Below are positions 9,208-18,860 of a stretch of DNA of 27,475 bases, one piece after another (position 1 is the stretch's first letter; each line of letters opens with the position of its first letter). The notes under the pieces are model-generated. The model made no database searches, had not been told where the DNA came from, and saw nothing but the letters and a program-made list of their open reading frames with translations. The position numbers and the translations under genes are program-made. Source of the stretch: Chara braunii (Eukaryota; Streptophyta; Charophyceae; Charales; Characeae); assembly GCA_003427395.1 (NCBI GenBank), contig BFEA01000510.1, positions 469,014 to 496,488 on the forward strand. The letters are read 5' to 3'.

Positions 9208-9333
9208 GGCGCACTATGTGACACCCATAAGACCAGTTCCCGACATGAAGTTGGCCTGGATTAAGGTGGCCGGCCCCGATGCGGGCCGGCGCACTATGTG
9301 GCACCCATAAGAGCAGCACGCTGCTCTTATGGG
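9208..9333. repeat. 80-bp-spaced direct repeat ending in a perfect hairpin
   Basis: The 29-bp string ggcgcactatgtgacaccca followed by taagaccag at 9208-9236 recurs at 9288-9316 with two changes. The second copy runs into a perfect inverted repeat at 9304-9333: cccataagagcagc, two bases, then gctgctcttatggg. Between the copies a GC-rich hairpin has arms gccggccc (9269-9276) and gggccggc (9283-9290). Confidence 0.85.
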
Positions 9334-9501
9334 GGATTGGGGGAAGACTCAATCCCGCAGCAGTAAGCGCGGTAGTTCCCTTCTTCCCTTTCTCAACTCT
9401 GCCCACTGGAACTTTCGACGTTCCAACATTCAAACACAACAAGGAGTCGACGTCATTGTGTTGCTGTGATTATCCATCAGTGGGGGTCGCAGGTTGTGCT
9501 G

Positions 9502-9815
9502 CTCAAGGCACCTTGCTCATCACAATCAAGGAACCTTGCTCATCACGATCAGAAATAAGTATGGATCTCAGCACACTTATCAAACTTTTTCGGCAAGGAT
9601 ACAATCAAGGCGCCTTGCTCATCACAATCGAAAATAAGACTTAGTATGAATCTCAGTACACTTATCAAACTTCTCTGATAAGGACACAATCAAGGCGCCT
9701 TGCTCATCGGAATTATACATAAGTATGGATCTCGGCACACTTCCGCATATCAGGCACACCTTGCTCATAATAAACAAGTATGGATCCCAGCACACTTCCG
9801 CATATGGGGCGAGTG
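9502..9815. repeat. minisatellite, ~4 units of 62-85 bp
   Basis: The unit is cca/gccttgctcatcacaatc, a short A-rich linker, aagtatggatctcagcacac, then ttatcaaactt and aaggacacaat. Units begin near 9524, 9606, 9691 and 9754, with a partial one at 9502. The later units are shorter and end in ttccgcatat instead of the ttatcaaactt block. The array runs into the 3' end of the protease frame read on the other strand, so the last residues of that frame are repeat-derived. Confidence 0.8.
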
Positions 9816-10832
9816 GATGGGTGAGTGGATGGGTATGCCTAGGTTGCTTAGGCTGCAGATGAAACTGAATTCGTTCGAAAGAGGACACAATATAATGTCA
9901 TATTTTAACGAATAACGTATTTCATGCTCAAACAGTGGCAATACGTAAAAATAAGATCTTACATTTACCTTGCCGATCTGTATACTGACGTTACTGGCAG
10001 TTCCACAGAAGGGTGTCGACCCTCCGGCGCCAACCAGAAATCCATTATCAATGCGATCAATCTCAATTCTTAACTCTAGCCCCACTTTTTCTCTTAATAT
10101 ATTCATCTCCACTACTGTGTCAACGAGCGCAAGATGTTGTGAAACACCTATCTTGACCATTACGTGCCCAGTCGCTACACACCTCCAATCCATCTTTACT
10201 CCCGCAGGAGTCCAATTGGCCTCAGGTGGGATTACCTCCCCTAGTTTAACCGTCATCACTTTTCGTCGAGTTAGTCTTTGCTTAAGCTCTTCCCGAATCT
10301 TTGGCGAGACTGCCAAAAATTCCTCGAGTGTTACCAAATCTCGATGACTCTCAAGCATCTTATCCACCATCTTCTCAATGTCGATCCCTTCCTCAATCGG
10401 AATCGTGTACCGTTTCTTCTTCTTCAGGTGCTCTTCCTCTTCTCTCTCATCCTTATCCTTATCTTGATTCTCATCCAGACCTCCTTTCTGGGCACGTAAC
10501 CTTGCCTGACGCTCGTCCTCTGCCCTTAATTTCTCATCTTCCGTGTCCAAGTCTCCTTCCACGATGACTACCAGCGCCTCTTGTTTCGCCTTCGCACTGA
10601 CAACGGGCGCGACTCGAGGTTGGATTCCCTCCTTAATCTTTTGTGCTTGAGGGACCGTTGGTGACGTTTCTCTTCGGAGGACGGGCCTGTTCAAGACGGA
10701 ACGCGTTCCCGCAGAGGTCGTCTGAAGGTGGGACGATGACGGCTTCTCCGTACGTAATGCTGACAGAGACGCCGCCAAAGGAGCCACGCCCCTTCTCCCA
10801 TCGTGTCCACCAAGCAGAAACATATTCGGCAT
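9765..10832 (-). pseudogene. Ty3-type retropepsin-like aspartic protease region with altered active site
   Basis: This 355-codon minus frame is open, but its ends are not gene-like. Residues 95-145 are highly charged (E/D/K/R). Residues 150-200 resemble the linker before the protease in plant Ty3 pol. The retropepsin-like core lies at about 215-300: a strand ending ALVDTVVEMNIL (residues 235-246), then FLVGAGGSTPFCGTASNV and IQIGKVNVRSYFYVLP. The family active site is D-T/S-G; here residues 238-240 are D-T-V, so catalysis should be lost. The frame then departs from the family before the expected '(I/V)LLG' strand and runs into the minisatellite. No RT, RNase H or integrase follows. Its role in an intact element would be cutting the Gag-Pol polyprotein. 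Confidence 0.75.
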
Positions 10833-10995
10833 GCCAGGCCAACTCGTTCCATGTCGAGACCCAGTCTCATAACTTGGCCTCCAAATGCCTCTAAGCCGCT
10901 TCTCGAGCTTAAGGTTTTTCGCACATCCCTCTCCTTTTCGGTCTTGCCCTTACTAACATCAGGCTTACTAACAATTGTCTGGCGTGCAGCTTATC

Positions 10996-12309
10996 TAGAA
11001 TCAAGAATTTTCATTTCCTCTTTCGAGGCCAGTGCAGGGCATGGTCCGGTTCATGCGTCGAAATGCTTCATTCCTCATTCCTCCTTCTTTGTATGAGTCG
11101 ATAAGGTTCCCTTCGAAATCGAATACCTCGCCTCGAATGTTCGTGTACACAATCCGATCCTCTTCATCTTTAGCGAGGGTCTGACAATATCGGACACCGT
11201 GCCCTCTTTGTGCACAGTAGTTACAATTTCAATCCTTATTACCGTAACCGCGACCACCTGAAGCTTCCCGACCACGCCCCCGGCCTCCTCCGCCTTGCGG
11301 CCGAAATTGTCGGGGCTCGGTATCTTAAAATTGTCTCTGATGCTGATTGATAGTATCACAATTATCATTTTCATGACCACTCTTATTCTTGGCTTGCTTT
11401 TCATTCGTACCTTTGATTCATGGCCTTTCATTCAGCCTTCGTCGCTTTCCGAAGAGGTTCTTCTTCTTCTTTCTTTTCACTATCTTCCTCGTCGGACTCT
11501 TCTTCCCTCAGTTTTCTTTTTCTCTTGCCGTCTTGTTGCCTCACTGTCAGTACCTTGCCACACAGTCCCTCCTTCCTCATTTCTTTCATCATCATCCTAA
11601 CATCCATTATTGCCTCGAACATCTCCTTATCCTTATCACAACTTACTAACTCATCCTCCTGCATTTTCCTTTGCCTGCGCATGAGATGATAGAGCATTTG
11701 GTCGAAGTCACCGACCTTAAGATTCTCCTTAATCTTATCCCAATCGTATCTGGTAATAAAACCCTTCATCAATTCTCTTTGCGCGACTTCCGTGAAGTTG
11801 GTCAGAAAGATAATGTATTTCGTCTTATCGGGAAGATCGGGAACTCTCTTAGCTACCTTCTCAAACCTCTTTAGGAACCCCTCGATCGTCCCAAATTTCT
11901 CCCGACTTACTTTACGAAGGTCAGAGACGTCCAACAATTCGTCTCCTAGCTGGTATTTTTCCAACATTCGTTCACAGAATGTTTTCCCGATTCGTGTCCT
12001 ACACGCCATCTCACCGACTTCTTCTGCAAGATCAACGTGCACATAGCGTTTTACTACTTCCAACATCTTTCATTCAGTCCATTGACGTACATGAGCATTC
12101 AACTAATATTTTTCTAGACAGTCCGTAACATTTTCCCCATCGAACAGAGGAACCTTGATTTTCGAAAACTTCTCATGTGGCGTGGTGGTTTGTCGGATAA
12201 GCCTTGCGAGTTCCTGTATGTCATTGCATCTTTTGTCGCCCAGACTATCGTTCTCAGCGAGGTTGGGGTTCCCCATCTTGAGCGAAGTGTCAGGAGGAAC
12301 AACGATCAC
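10996..12309 (-). pseudogene. Ty3/gypsy-type Gag, broken into pieces
   Basis: From 12309 the minus strand reads into FSKIKVPLFDGENVTDCLEK, the typical 'PLF.G.....W...' start of a Ty3 Gag (here Cys at the usual Trp position). Two stops (12103-12105 and about 12070) interrupt it, and the same frame resumes at 12066 for 212 codons: HVDLAEEVGEMA, a helical block, VSREKFGTIEGFLKRFEKVA, then a lysine/glutamate-rich tail ending at 11428. After a shift, a perfect CCHC knuckle follows, then an acidic linker to a stop near 10996. Gag would form the particle shell and bind the element RNA. At least two stops and two shifts show decay. It precedes the protease region on the same strand, the normal gag-pol order. 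Confidence 0.8.
11184..11225 (-). other. CCHC zinc knuckle of Gag
   Basis: The minus frame reads CNYCAQRGHGVRYC, an exact CX2CX4HX4C nucleocapsid knuckle. It lies in a different frame from the main Gag block (12066-11428) but in the same frame as the protease region downstream. One shift therefore separates the body of Gag from its RNA-binding motif. Confidence 0.88.
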
Positions 12310-12311
12310 AA

Positions 12312-12662
12312 TCAGATACGCGAGTCAGGAAAGATTTTTATCAAACTCATTGCATTATGTGGTTTCTGACCGATCGGAATGACCCATCCATGTTGAGTCA
12401 TTATTATCTCACACTCTCTCAGTCGTACTAGGGTCATTGTCACGATAATGTCATTTGTCCTTTCGAGAGGAAACCAACTCACAACCGGACCGTTAAATAA
12501 TAATACAAGGTAATTATTCGGGATTACCTTACCCGAGTGTCGTTCCACCAGGGACAACGGTCGGACGCAACGACCCCCCTTCGCATCGTAACGCATAAAG
12601 GGGGACCTCCCGGCCGCATCACGCAGGAGTTTGATATCTTTCTTTTTAGAGTCGGAATGCAT
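12312..12662 (-). CDS. small open frame upstream of the gag relic, unknown
   Basis: A 116-codon minus frame ends just before the Gag start region and lies in the same orientation. It shows no motif I recognise. Its position fits the untranslated leader of the retroelement or an N-terminal Gag extension, and it may be open by chance. Confidence 0.2.
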   Translation of the reverse strand: MHSDSKKKDIKLLRDAAGRSPFMRYDAKGGRCVRPLSLVERHSGKVIPNNYLVLLFNGPVVSWFPLERTNDIIVTMTLVRLRECEIIMTQHGWVIPIGQKPHNAMSLIKIFPDSRI

Positions 12663-13946
12663 CCCCCAAAATTCATCGAGGTGAACAACGGGGTTTTGCC
12701 GTTCTAGCCGGGTGCGCCAGTCGTACTTCTCGCATTCCCCTACGATAGGTCAGGGTCCCGCGAGGCACAAGTCGTCTTCCCTGAGGAGCTATCACCATCC
12801 TCAGAGGCGTATCCCTACCGAGCTACTGATCTACATACGAAAGTTTTTACATGCAATCGCAGAGGTAGACCAGTCAGGGGCGTTTTGCTCGCTTTGCCGT
12901 AGCACAGACAATTCTTATAGGTGAATATAGAATAATCCCATCGAAGTCACTCCTAGTCTTTTATAAAGACGTTTTCTGAAAGACAGTGTCATTGCAACAG
13001 AAAACACACATATGGGTTACATGAGACATTCAGATGTTACAATTAAACACATGCATGTAAACAATCACGGCATAAACAGATGTTGCTAACAATCACGCGA
13101 GAGTGGTAACCAATTCGCACATAGATGTCCCATTTAGGCACATGAGCGTTACAACCAAACATTTTTGAAGCCGTTACCAAAAGCACCTACATGACAGTCA
13201 AGGCACATAGAGGTTGCAAACGAAGATGTACAAATGCAGCATGCAGGTAGCGAATCATCCCAAAGGCGGAAACAACAATCTTTGGCAGGTATGATGACAG
13301 AGAATATGCCTTTGTCTTTACTATCTCATAAAGTTGAAATGAAAGTTTTCAAGAGCATTCCACAATTGATGTACGTAAAAACTAACAAGAGGATCACCTC
13401 CTCGACACCGTCGACGGTCACAACTTGCAGAGACAGGAACTTACTGAATCAAATTTGCAAAAGCAACTCCGCATTGTAGAGATATACCCAAGATATTCTC
13501 TATTATTTTTCCTCTGACTCCCTGTTATCCAAACCACTTGCGTCCCTCCTAGTACAGGGGTCATCGCCTAACTTTGAACGACCATCAATCTTAAATATGT
13601 ACAAAAGAAAGGAACAAAATTTATGTGCCGCCTTCACCCCTCATCATGACACCAGCGAAATTCATCGTGGAAAAATGATAATCATAAGGGTGGGCTGGCC
13701 ATGTTTTCTTGGTCGACACTACTGAGTTTTATCATGTTTTAGCTCTCTCGAGGGCGAAGCATGATGATCCGATCGTAGGAGTCTAACTCGCTACCCTCCG
13801 CTGGACGGTCCACTCTAGAGGAACCTATAGAGGGTGGACGACTCCTAGTGACCGTAAAGCGTGTGAGTCTCCCAAGCGTGTCTATCTAGCCGGGTATGCC
13901 GCTGGATGAACGCCTCGTTAATCGTCATCCTCCGCACTCGTCATTC
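12663..13946. other. no gene; AT-rich part with diffuse ACATAGATGTTACAA-like repeats
   Basis: From about 13000 to 13240 short phrases such as attcagatgttacaa, aacagatgttgctaac, cacatagatgtccc and cacatagaggttgcaaac recur every 40-60 bases, like a very degenerate minisatellite. A hairpin with arms near tccactctagagg and ctatagagggtgga lies at 13812-13841, inside a larger pairing of taggagtc (about 13777) with gactcctag (about 13829-13850). No coding region is supported. Confidence 0.4.
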
Positions 13947-15125
13947 TCATCGTAGTCGTAGGTGGTTCGTGTTGTAGAGCTCCGCTATTCGTCGCGCCAA
14001 TGTCAATAGGACGGACCAGAAAGGTACACCGAGGCGCTTAAGGTGTCGGGCGGAAGTGTCTCGAAGCCAAAGGAACACCATCCGCGCTCCGGATCTTCTA
14101 AAGAGTACTCTAGCGGTGACTTGAGAGACAAGCTCCATGTTCGAGACACGATGAAAATACATTGTATGCCCCTGCAACTCGTTCGGACGCCGAATCACGT
14201 TCGGTCGAATCTTCGATCGCTCTTCCGGAAGGAACCCACGTCCGTCGTTGACGATTCCGACAAAGCCGAGCCATCTAGTCGGAGTCCAATCGAACACCAT
14301 CGACATCCTCTCCGCCCAGGCGATGCGGTCTGCATCGTTCGTATCTCGAATCAGGAGATACCTGGGGATCGTTAGGTCACGCCTAGCTCCAGCCATCCTA
14401 CATCACAAGGAGCCATCATCAGATACGAAAAAGTTTCAGCAAATTTTCCTCCTGCCGCTGGAGGGCCTCATCGTCACATCTCTCCGCGACACGGAATCCG
14501 ACATCGTATGGTCCGATGCGATCGTAATGCTCAATGTATATGAATGGTCCCTGCCGAGCGTGGTGGTTCCGCATAACGCGTAGGGACAACCACATGATCT
14601 CGTCCTCGAACTTGCGGTGGATAGACTTGTTCACGACGTCGTAGACGACCCCGACGTCGAACCAATGCTTCTTCCTAAGGAGGCAGACGCCGACGCCTAG
14701 AACCAGCTTCATGACCGTTGTCACAAATGCATAAATCCGTGGCGGGTTTTAAAGGGTTCCCTGGTCCTCCCTGAGCTCCACCTCGTCCGGGAAGACGTCC
14801 GCGGGATGGAAGACCATGCGGTCGACTCTCGCCCATCCTTGCCTAAAACCTCCCAAGGCTACAGTAGACGCCCTTGCCTCCGTCTTGCTTGGAAACAGCA
14901 TGATGGTGGCGACTGTCGCGACCCTCCGTCGTGAACTGCTCGAGGCGGCACCGCCTGCGGCGCCCGTGTTGTCTGCTACCCTCGCCCCCATTTCTCCGAC
15001 TGACCGACTCACTCCCTTGTCCAAGACTCGGCACGATAAGCAATGGAGGCCACGACGAACTAACTTCCGTCGTCCTCCTAGAAAACGAACCGGCAACACA
15101 AAAACCTTGTAGTGAAGTGAAATAT
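13947..15125 (-). pseudogene. decayed coding region of unknown family, three consecutive pieces
   Basis: I do not recognise a domain. Three minus-strand pieces lie end to end: a first to 14749, a second from 14724 to 14419 in the same frame after one stop, and a third from 14396 to 13947 after a frame change. The pieces read like protein, for example MVFHPADVFPDEVELREDQG, then HYDRIGPYDVGFRVAERCDD, then RYLLIRDTNDADRIAWAERM and VFDWTPTRWLGFVGIVNDG. The first part has a serine/arginine-rich low-complexity segment (SSSSRRR). Joined, they span about 380 codons, but one stop and one shift (plus no clear ATG at the 5' end) argue for a pseudogene. Introns are possible, though I see no good splice sites at the breaks. 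Confidence 0.45.
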
Positions 15126-15144
15126 ACGAGAGGCTGGGCTATTT

Positions 15145-15156
15145 ATATAGAACGAC
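15145..15156 (-). promoter_or_regulatory. possible TATA box for the unknown minus-strand relic
   Basis: The minus strand reads CTATATAAATAG, a near-consensus TATA element, about 30-55 bases before the start of the decayed coding region below 15125. The spacing suits a core promoter, but such a string also occurs by chance, and the downstream frame is broken. Confidence 0.3.
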
Positions 15157-16210
15157 GTCAAGCGTGCACGGGCTAAATGTAGGGCGATTCCTATCGCTGC
15201 TTAGTCCCATAAGGCCAAGGGGAGTTGGAAGCTACCCATCCTTCCGTGATGCTCCTCAAGCCAGACGAGGCTGCTAGGTGCGTGCTTATCGGAGCTATTT
15301 CCTAGGCGCCGGATAGTTCAAAAAAGAAGGCAAAAGGGTAAAATAGTGGAGCCTTGTCGACCCATTTTGCCGCGTCCTACAATTCTTGTCGCGGGTAATA
15401 GGTGACGGTCGCGTCATAGTAATGTAACAGACGATCCACATCGTTGAACTCCTAATGCGGAGATCGCCTAACCGAACAAAGGAAGACAAAATCAATGACA
15501 AGATCCCTCCCTCGTGAACCTCAATCGACCAAGGATCTTATGAACCAAAACAAAAAAAAACATTTGAGTTTTTCATAGGCGGAGCGTCTCATCCGCAAGA
15601 CCCCAGTCCTCGTTAGACATACAAAGTTTTTACTCACATGTCTGCAACAAAAGTACAAAGTCAAGACATATTCCAATGGTAGGCAGGAACACTCAAGGTC
15701 AGACAACACTTCCCTTTTCACATTTGAGCACACACAAACCAGCNTTTCTTTCTTTCAACTGAATATTCAAGGAAATAAAAATGGGGCAAGCAAAGTGTGG
15801 TTTCACGTGGGGAGTGAGAGGTCTGAGTCATTAACTGACCTTGAATGAAGTGTCGGTGATGCCGACCGGCTCACCCAAGAAAGTCGAGCTGAATCTTGAA
15901 CGCCAACCACGCTCCAAAATGTTTTGAAAATCACAAGCGCCGTGAACCTCAACAATTATTGAGAGGTCCTTGCCTGCTCCGGCAAGTCCCACAAGTGATG
16001 AGTGACACTCCTGGTTCCAAATTGGTCCCGTCGGGCCCAATGTAATGACGGTTGTCGACGCACCTCAAAATAGATCCTTAACGTCGAGGTGTCCGAGGTC
16101 CAATCAATAGGACCGTCGATGCGGCGTAGTCCCAAATGGTCCCAATGGTGCCAAGGACTGGAACCAAGGGTTCCACCACGCCAAAACGTCAAGGACTTGC
16201 GCTGTTCCCG
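15157..16210. other. no recognisable gene
   Basis: Only short frames of 60-80 codons are present, with no family resemblance. One N is at 15744. An A-run lies at 15549-15560 and an A12-like run at 16215-16227 marks the right edge. The 15830-16200 part has the same base composition as the anonymous frame that follows, and the two may belong to one old element. Confidence 0.4.
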
Positions 16211-16720
16211 CTACAAAAAAAAAAAATCCCTTGCGTCACACCGCCACAAGTTCGCACCAGCGTCCGCCTTGAGCATGTGCCGCACTCGGCACCTCCCTCT
16301 GATCACGACGACACACTTGGAATGCCACACAAAATTAATTGGTGAACCGTCAATAAGCAAGTAAGCGGTACCGTCTCCTTCTCGCGCCGCAACCCGAGAT
16401 CCTTGCTTCCAAAATAAAAGGCACCGCCTTGGTGTCAAAAACCAGGCCCAACGGTGGTCCCACGACACTCTCACAAAATTATCTCGACGCCCACTTAGGA
16501 CAAGGCTGGTAACGCTCCTCCGCATGCGGACGTAGCCTTGCCGCTTGATTACTCCGGTAGCATGCTCCCCTATGTCGGCCACGTCCCAGCTCAAAATAAT
16601 AGAACCCGGCCCTTGGCCGAAGCTAAGTCCAAAATGTTGCTCCCTTGAGTCTTGGAGGTGAGTTCCCGCTCCAACGGAGTGGTCCCTAGCACATGTGCCG
16701 CAGGTCCGGGACCAACCCAA
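16211..16720 (-). CDS. anonymous open frame of 169 codons, doubtful
   Basis: The minus frame contains readable segments such as GSIILSWDVADIGEHATGVI and YLLIDGSPINFVWHSKCVVV, but no motif of a family I know. Its last residues (DFFFL) come from the A-run at 16215-16227, which is not a natural gene end. The start lacks a visible promoter. It could be a piece of an old element or simply an open shadow. The minus strand below 16211 continues as readable but broken text. Confidence 0.2.
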   Translation of the reverse strand: MGWSRTCGTCARDHSVGAGTHLQDSREQHFGLSFGQGPGSIILSWDVADIGEHATGVIKRQGYVRMRRSVTSLVLSGRRDNFVRVSWDHRWAWFLTPRRCLLFWKQGSRVAAREGDGTAYLLIDGSPINFVWHSKCVVVIRGRCRVRHMLKADAGANLWRCDARDFFFL

Positions 16721-16761
16721 GGTGGTAGCAAGGTGCCTCCACCTTGTGGATATGGTGGCTC

Positions 16762-16830
16762 CTCCTCTAGTAGACTTCCAGCAGCTCCTCTAGTAGACTC
16801 CCAACAGTTCCTCTAGTAGACTCCCAGCAA
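16762..16830. repeat. 23-bp minisatellite, three copies
   Basis: Units at 16762-16784, 16785-16807 and 16808-16830 have the form ctcctctagtagactcccag followed by cag/aca variants. Copies differ at one to four positions. Confidence 0.92.
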
Positions 16831-17001
16831 CACTCCCTAAGCACTCCTGCAACTCACAAATGCCTTAGAATGTGCGACCACTCTTACGGCACGTGCTCCT
16901 TGTGTGGCAACTGCTGGGCACTGCCTGCTTTTATAGTCGAGATGGAGAGTGTGCCTCGACACTCTAGCCCTTAGACAATAATTAAAGATGGCCCTGGGCC
17001 C

Positions 17002-17040
17002 TCGATTTTATGAAATCGACGGTGCGACGTCGTCGCACCG
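17002..17040. repeat. two adjacent hairpins
   Basis: tcgattt (17002-17008) pairs with aaatcga (17013-17019) across a 4-base loop. Immediately after, cggtgcgacg (17020-17029) pairs perfectly with cgtcgcaccg (17031-17040) across a single base. A further hairpin catctcgt/acgagatg lies near 17119-17142. The role is unknown. Confidence 0.75.
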
Positions 17041-17470
17041 CAGCCACACACTTAGTGCCAGTGACTTTGACTATTCCTCTTTCTCTCGTTTTTATCTATT
17101 CAGGGATAGTTCAATTAGTCATCTCGTATTTCTCACGAGATGGCTGTCACTGTCTCATTTCCGAAACAGTCTTTCTTGTATTTTTCTGACCATTATTGTA
17201 GGAGTTATGAGTTTTTAAAGTTTGACGTACCTGGCTATTTTTCCCAGTGCCGGTAGGTCGGGGAGAGGTTGGACTTAGATCCCTATTCATCATAAGCCCT
17301 TCTCCCCCTCTAATGGGTTCCCAACCACGAGATCCTTTGATCTCAATGGCGGGAATCCCCCTATGATTCCTCCTGTCCTACTCCTATGTGTTGTTGTCTT
17401 CTCCCCGGCACTCAACCCCACCCCCAGGATCAGAAAGATCCAATGTTGGGGGTGCTGAGTCTGCAAGGAG
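17041..17470. other. no gene; possible third degenerate tRNA-like module
   Basis: Text at about 17273-17330 (gatccctat, a pyrimidine-rich stretch, then taatgggttccc) has the same layout as the minus-strand tRNA-like module at 18495-18548, but it is too diverged to call. Confidence 0.3.
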
Positions 17471-17473
17471 CCC

Positions 17474-17758
17474 ATGATGGCTCAGCTGAGGCCAAAGGAG
17501 GGGCCATAATAGCCGTTACTTCTCCCAGCCGCAGCCACGGCCTTTTCGTGGTGCTAAACCAGGTGCCCAGGGTCGAATTCGGGTGTGGCATGGGGGTGGG
17601 CACATGTTTTCCCTTCAGGCGCAACGCTACCTAATGTGCAAAAGGGGAGTGAATCCTCTGCTAGAACAGGCACAGATACATTGGCGTGCCTCATTAGGGC
17701 TGTCCTCCCCCACTGTGCCACTGGTAGTCGGCCGTTGGAGAATAATAAAAAAAAAAAA
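17474..17758 (+). mobile_element. possible tRNA-derived SINE with A-tail
   Basis: A near-consensus pol III A box (TGGCTCAGCTGA) is at 17478-17489 and a B-box-like GGGTCGAATTC is at 17570-17580. About 165 bases of unrelated body follow, then an A-rich tail (aataataaaaaaaaaaaa) ending at about 17758. The A-to-B distance of 80 bases is longer than in ordinary tRNAs, which is the main weakness. No target-site duplication could be fixed. Confidence 0.4.
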
Positions 17759-17857
17759 GACAAAAGTAAAGGAAGAGTCCCTTTTCGACGGGGCCAACTG
17801 TTGTCCACAGGGGTAAGATCCCTCTGTTCTTATCTACGAGCCATCTGGCGCGCTGTC

Positions 17858-17996
17858 TTTTGCTTTTTGTTTGTTATTTCATTTTGTTTTTATTTTATTT
17901 TTGTTTTCCTTTTGTCGTTTTTGTTTTTATTTCTCTTTGTTCCCCTCACAATTTTCCTCCTAACGCGCTTTCTCTTTTTTTTTTTTTCCCCGTAGC
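17858..17996 (+). other. 140-base pyrimidine (T-rich) tract
   Basis: Almost every base is T or C, with repeated ttttgt, ttttat and ttttct blocks ending in a T-run, cccc and then gtag at 17993-17996. It gives a long hydrophobic frame on the plus strand that is a composition artefact. It may be the poly-A end of an old minus-strand retrocopy or an unusually long splice-acceptor-like tract. Confidence 0.5.
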
Positions 17997-18289
17997 CCAC
18001 GATTCGATTCCTGATTACGTAGGCGCGCCAGGAGAAAATTTGAATCGTTTTCATTTTCCCGTCTCCTTTTTCGTCCCCCCCGTTCTCCTCTCATCGCGCC
18101 TCTCCGTTCTCGCTGCCCACATTTCGAGTCCCGCTGCCTCAGAGGAGGGTTTTAAAAGTTGTTTTGTTTTTGGCGGCGGACTCCGTTTCGTGCCATTTCC
18201 CAGGCGGCGTGGTGGATTCCGCCCTGTGCCTCATTTGAATCGGGCGCCTTCGGCCCCTTATATTGCTCGCTAAAACATGCTAGCGCTGC

Positions 18290-18362
18290 GGTGCTCGTGG
18301 GCTCGATCCCAGCACCCGGTATTCAACAACCCACCACCCTAACCGATTGGGCTGGCCCTTGC
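18290..18362 (-). repeat. tRNA-like (SINE head) module 1
   Basis: On the minus strand a CAGCCCAATCGG A-box-like string (18354-18343) is followed 32 bases later by GGGATCGAGCCC (18310-18299), a B-box-like string inside an extended hairpin (ggtgct/agcacc outside, ggg/ccc inside). The spacing equals that of real tRNA genes, but no acceptor stem closes, so this is a tRNA-derived module and not a tRNA gene. Confidence 0.5.
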
Positions 18363-18489
18363 CACGGTGTAAGAGGGAGCGTTGCCGATATTTGTCTCGG
18401 TAGACGCGGCGCTCCGCTATTACTGGCGAGGCGTCGTTCCCTCGGGCTCCGCGGTCCTGTCTAAAAAAAGAGAGTTAGCTCGACGGGCG

Positions 18490-18555
18490 GGGATGGGTTG
18501 ATCCCTATATCTGCTGCTTACCATCCCACCTCCAAACCTATTGGGCTAGCCTCCA
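18490..18555 (-). repeat. tRNA-like (SINE head) module 2
   Basis: The minus-strand string TAGCCCAATAGG (18548-18537) matches the A-box consensus at 11 of 12 positions. The string GGGATCAACCC (18505-18495) lies 31 bases downstream at the B-box place. It is clearly related to module 1 (TAGCCCAATNGGTT shared, followed by a GGTGGG phrase). Both modules are followed upstream on the plus strand by a gtaggagcg/agagggagcg phrase, so they are copies of one repeat about 194 bases apart. Confidence 0.5.
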
Positions 18556-18860
18556 CTATGGTACCGGTAGGAGCGCCCCTCTATCAGAAAGGTACACACC
18601 CGGTAACCCTCTAACTTTCCCGAGGCATGTTTTCTTAGGGCCTTTTCCCACTTAGCGCTTCTCCCCCTTGCACCGCCCACACACCTTCTTAGCCTTAGCA
18701 ACGTAGCGTCGCGTGTGGTAGGCGCGGGGTCAGGCCTATAAAATTCCAGATAGGGTGTGTTCTTCACCGGTAGATTTTATAGATAAATTTTTAACTTCAA
18801 CCCTTAGTTTTTTTTTTTTTTTTATTACGTCGCCTCCGAGCCATTGTCCGACACGGTCGT

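Larger units (their letters stand above)
9906..12309 (-). mobile_element. truncated Ty3/gypsy LTR-retrotransposon remnant (gag-protease)
   Basis: The order Gag, CCHC knuckle, protease on the minus strand defines the internal 5' part of a Ty3-type element. The rest of pol is absent: below about 9906 the sequence is the minisatellite and unrelated DNA. I could not recognise a pair of LTRs or a primer-binding site. The remnant appears truncated on its 3' side and degraded throughout. Confidence 0.78.

Noticed and set aside
9502-9815. CRISPR-like array
   Set aside because: Unit length varies, the supposed spacers are themselves repeated, repeats are far longer than CRISPR repeats, and the surroundings are eukaryotic retroelement DNA.
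17860-18273. 137-codon plus frame with a hydrophobic N-terminus resembling membrane segments
   Set aside because: The hydrophobicity comes from the T-rich pyrimidine tract; the remainder is proline/serine-rich GC sequence with no motif.
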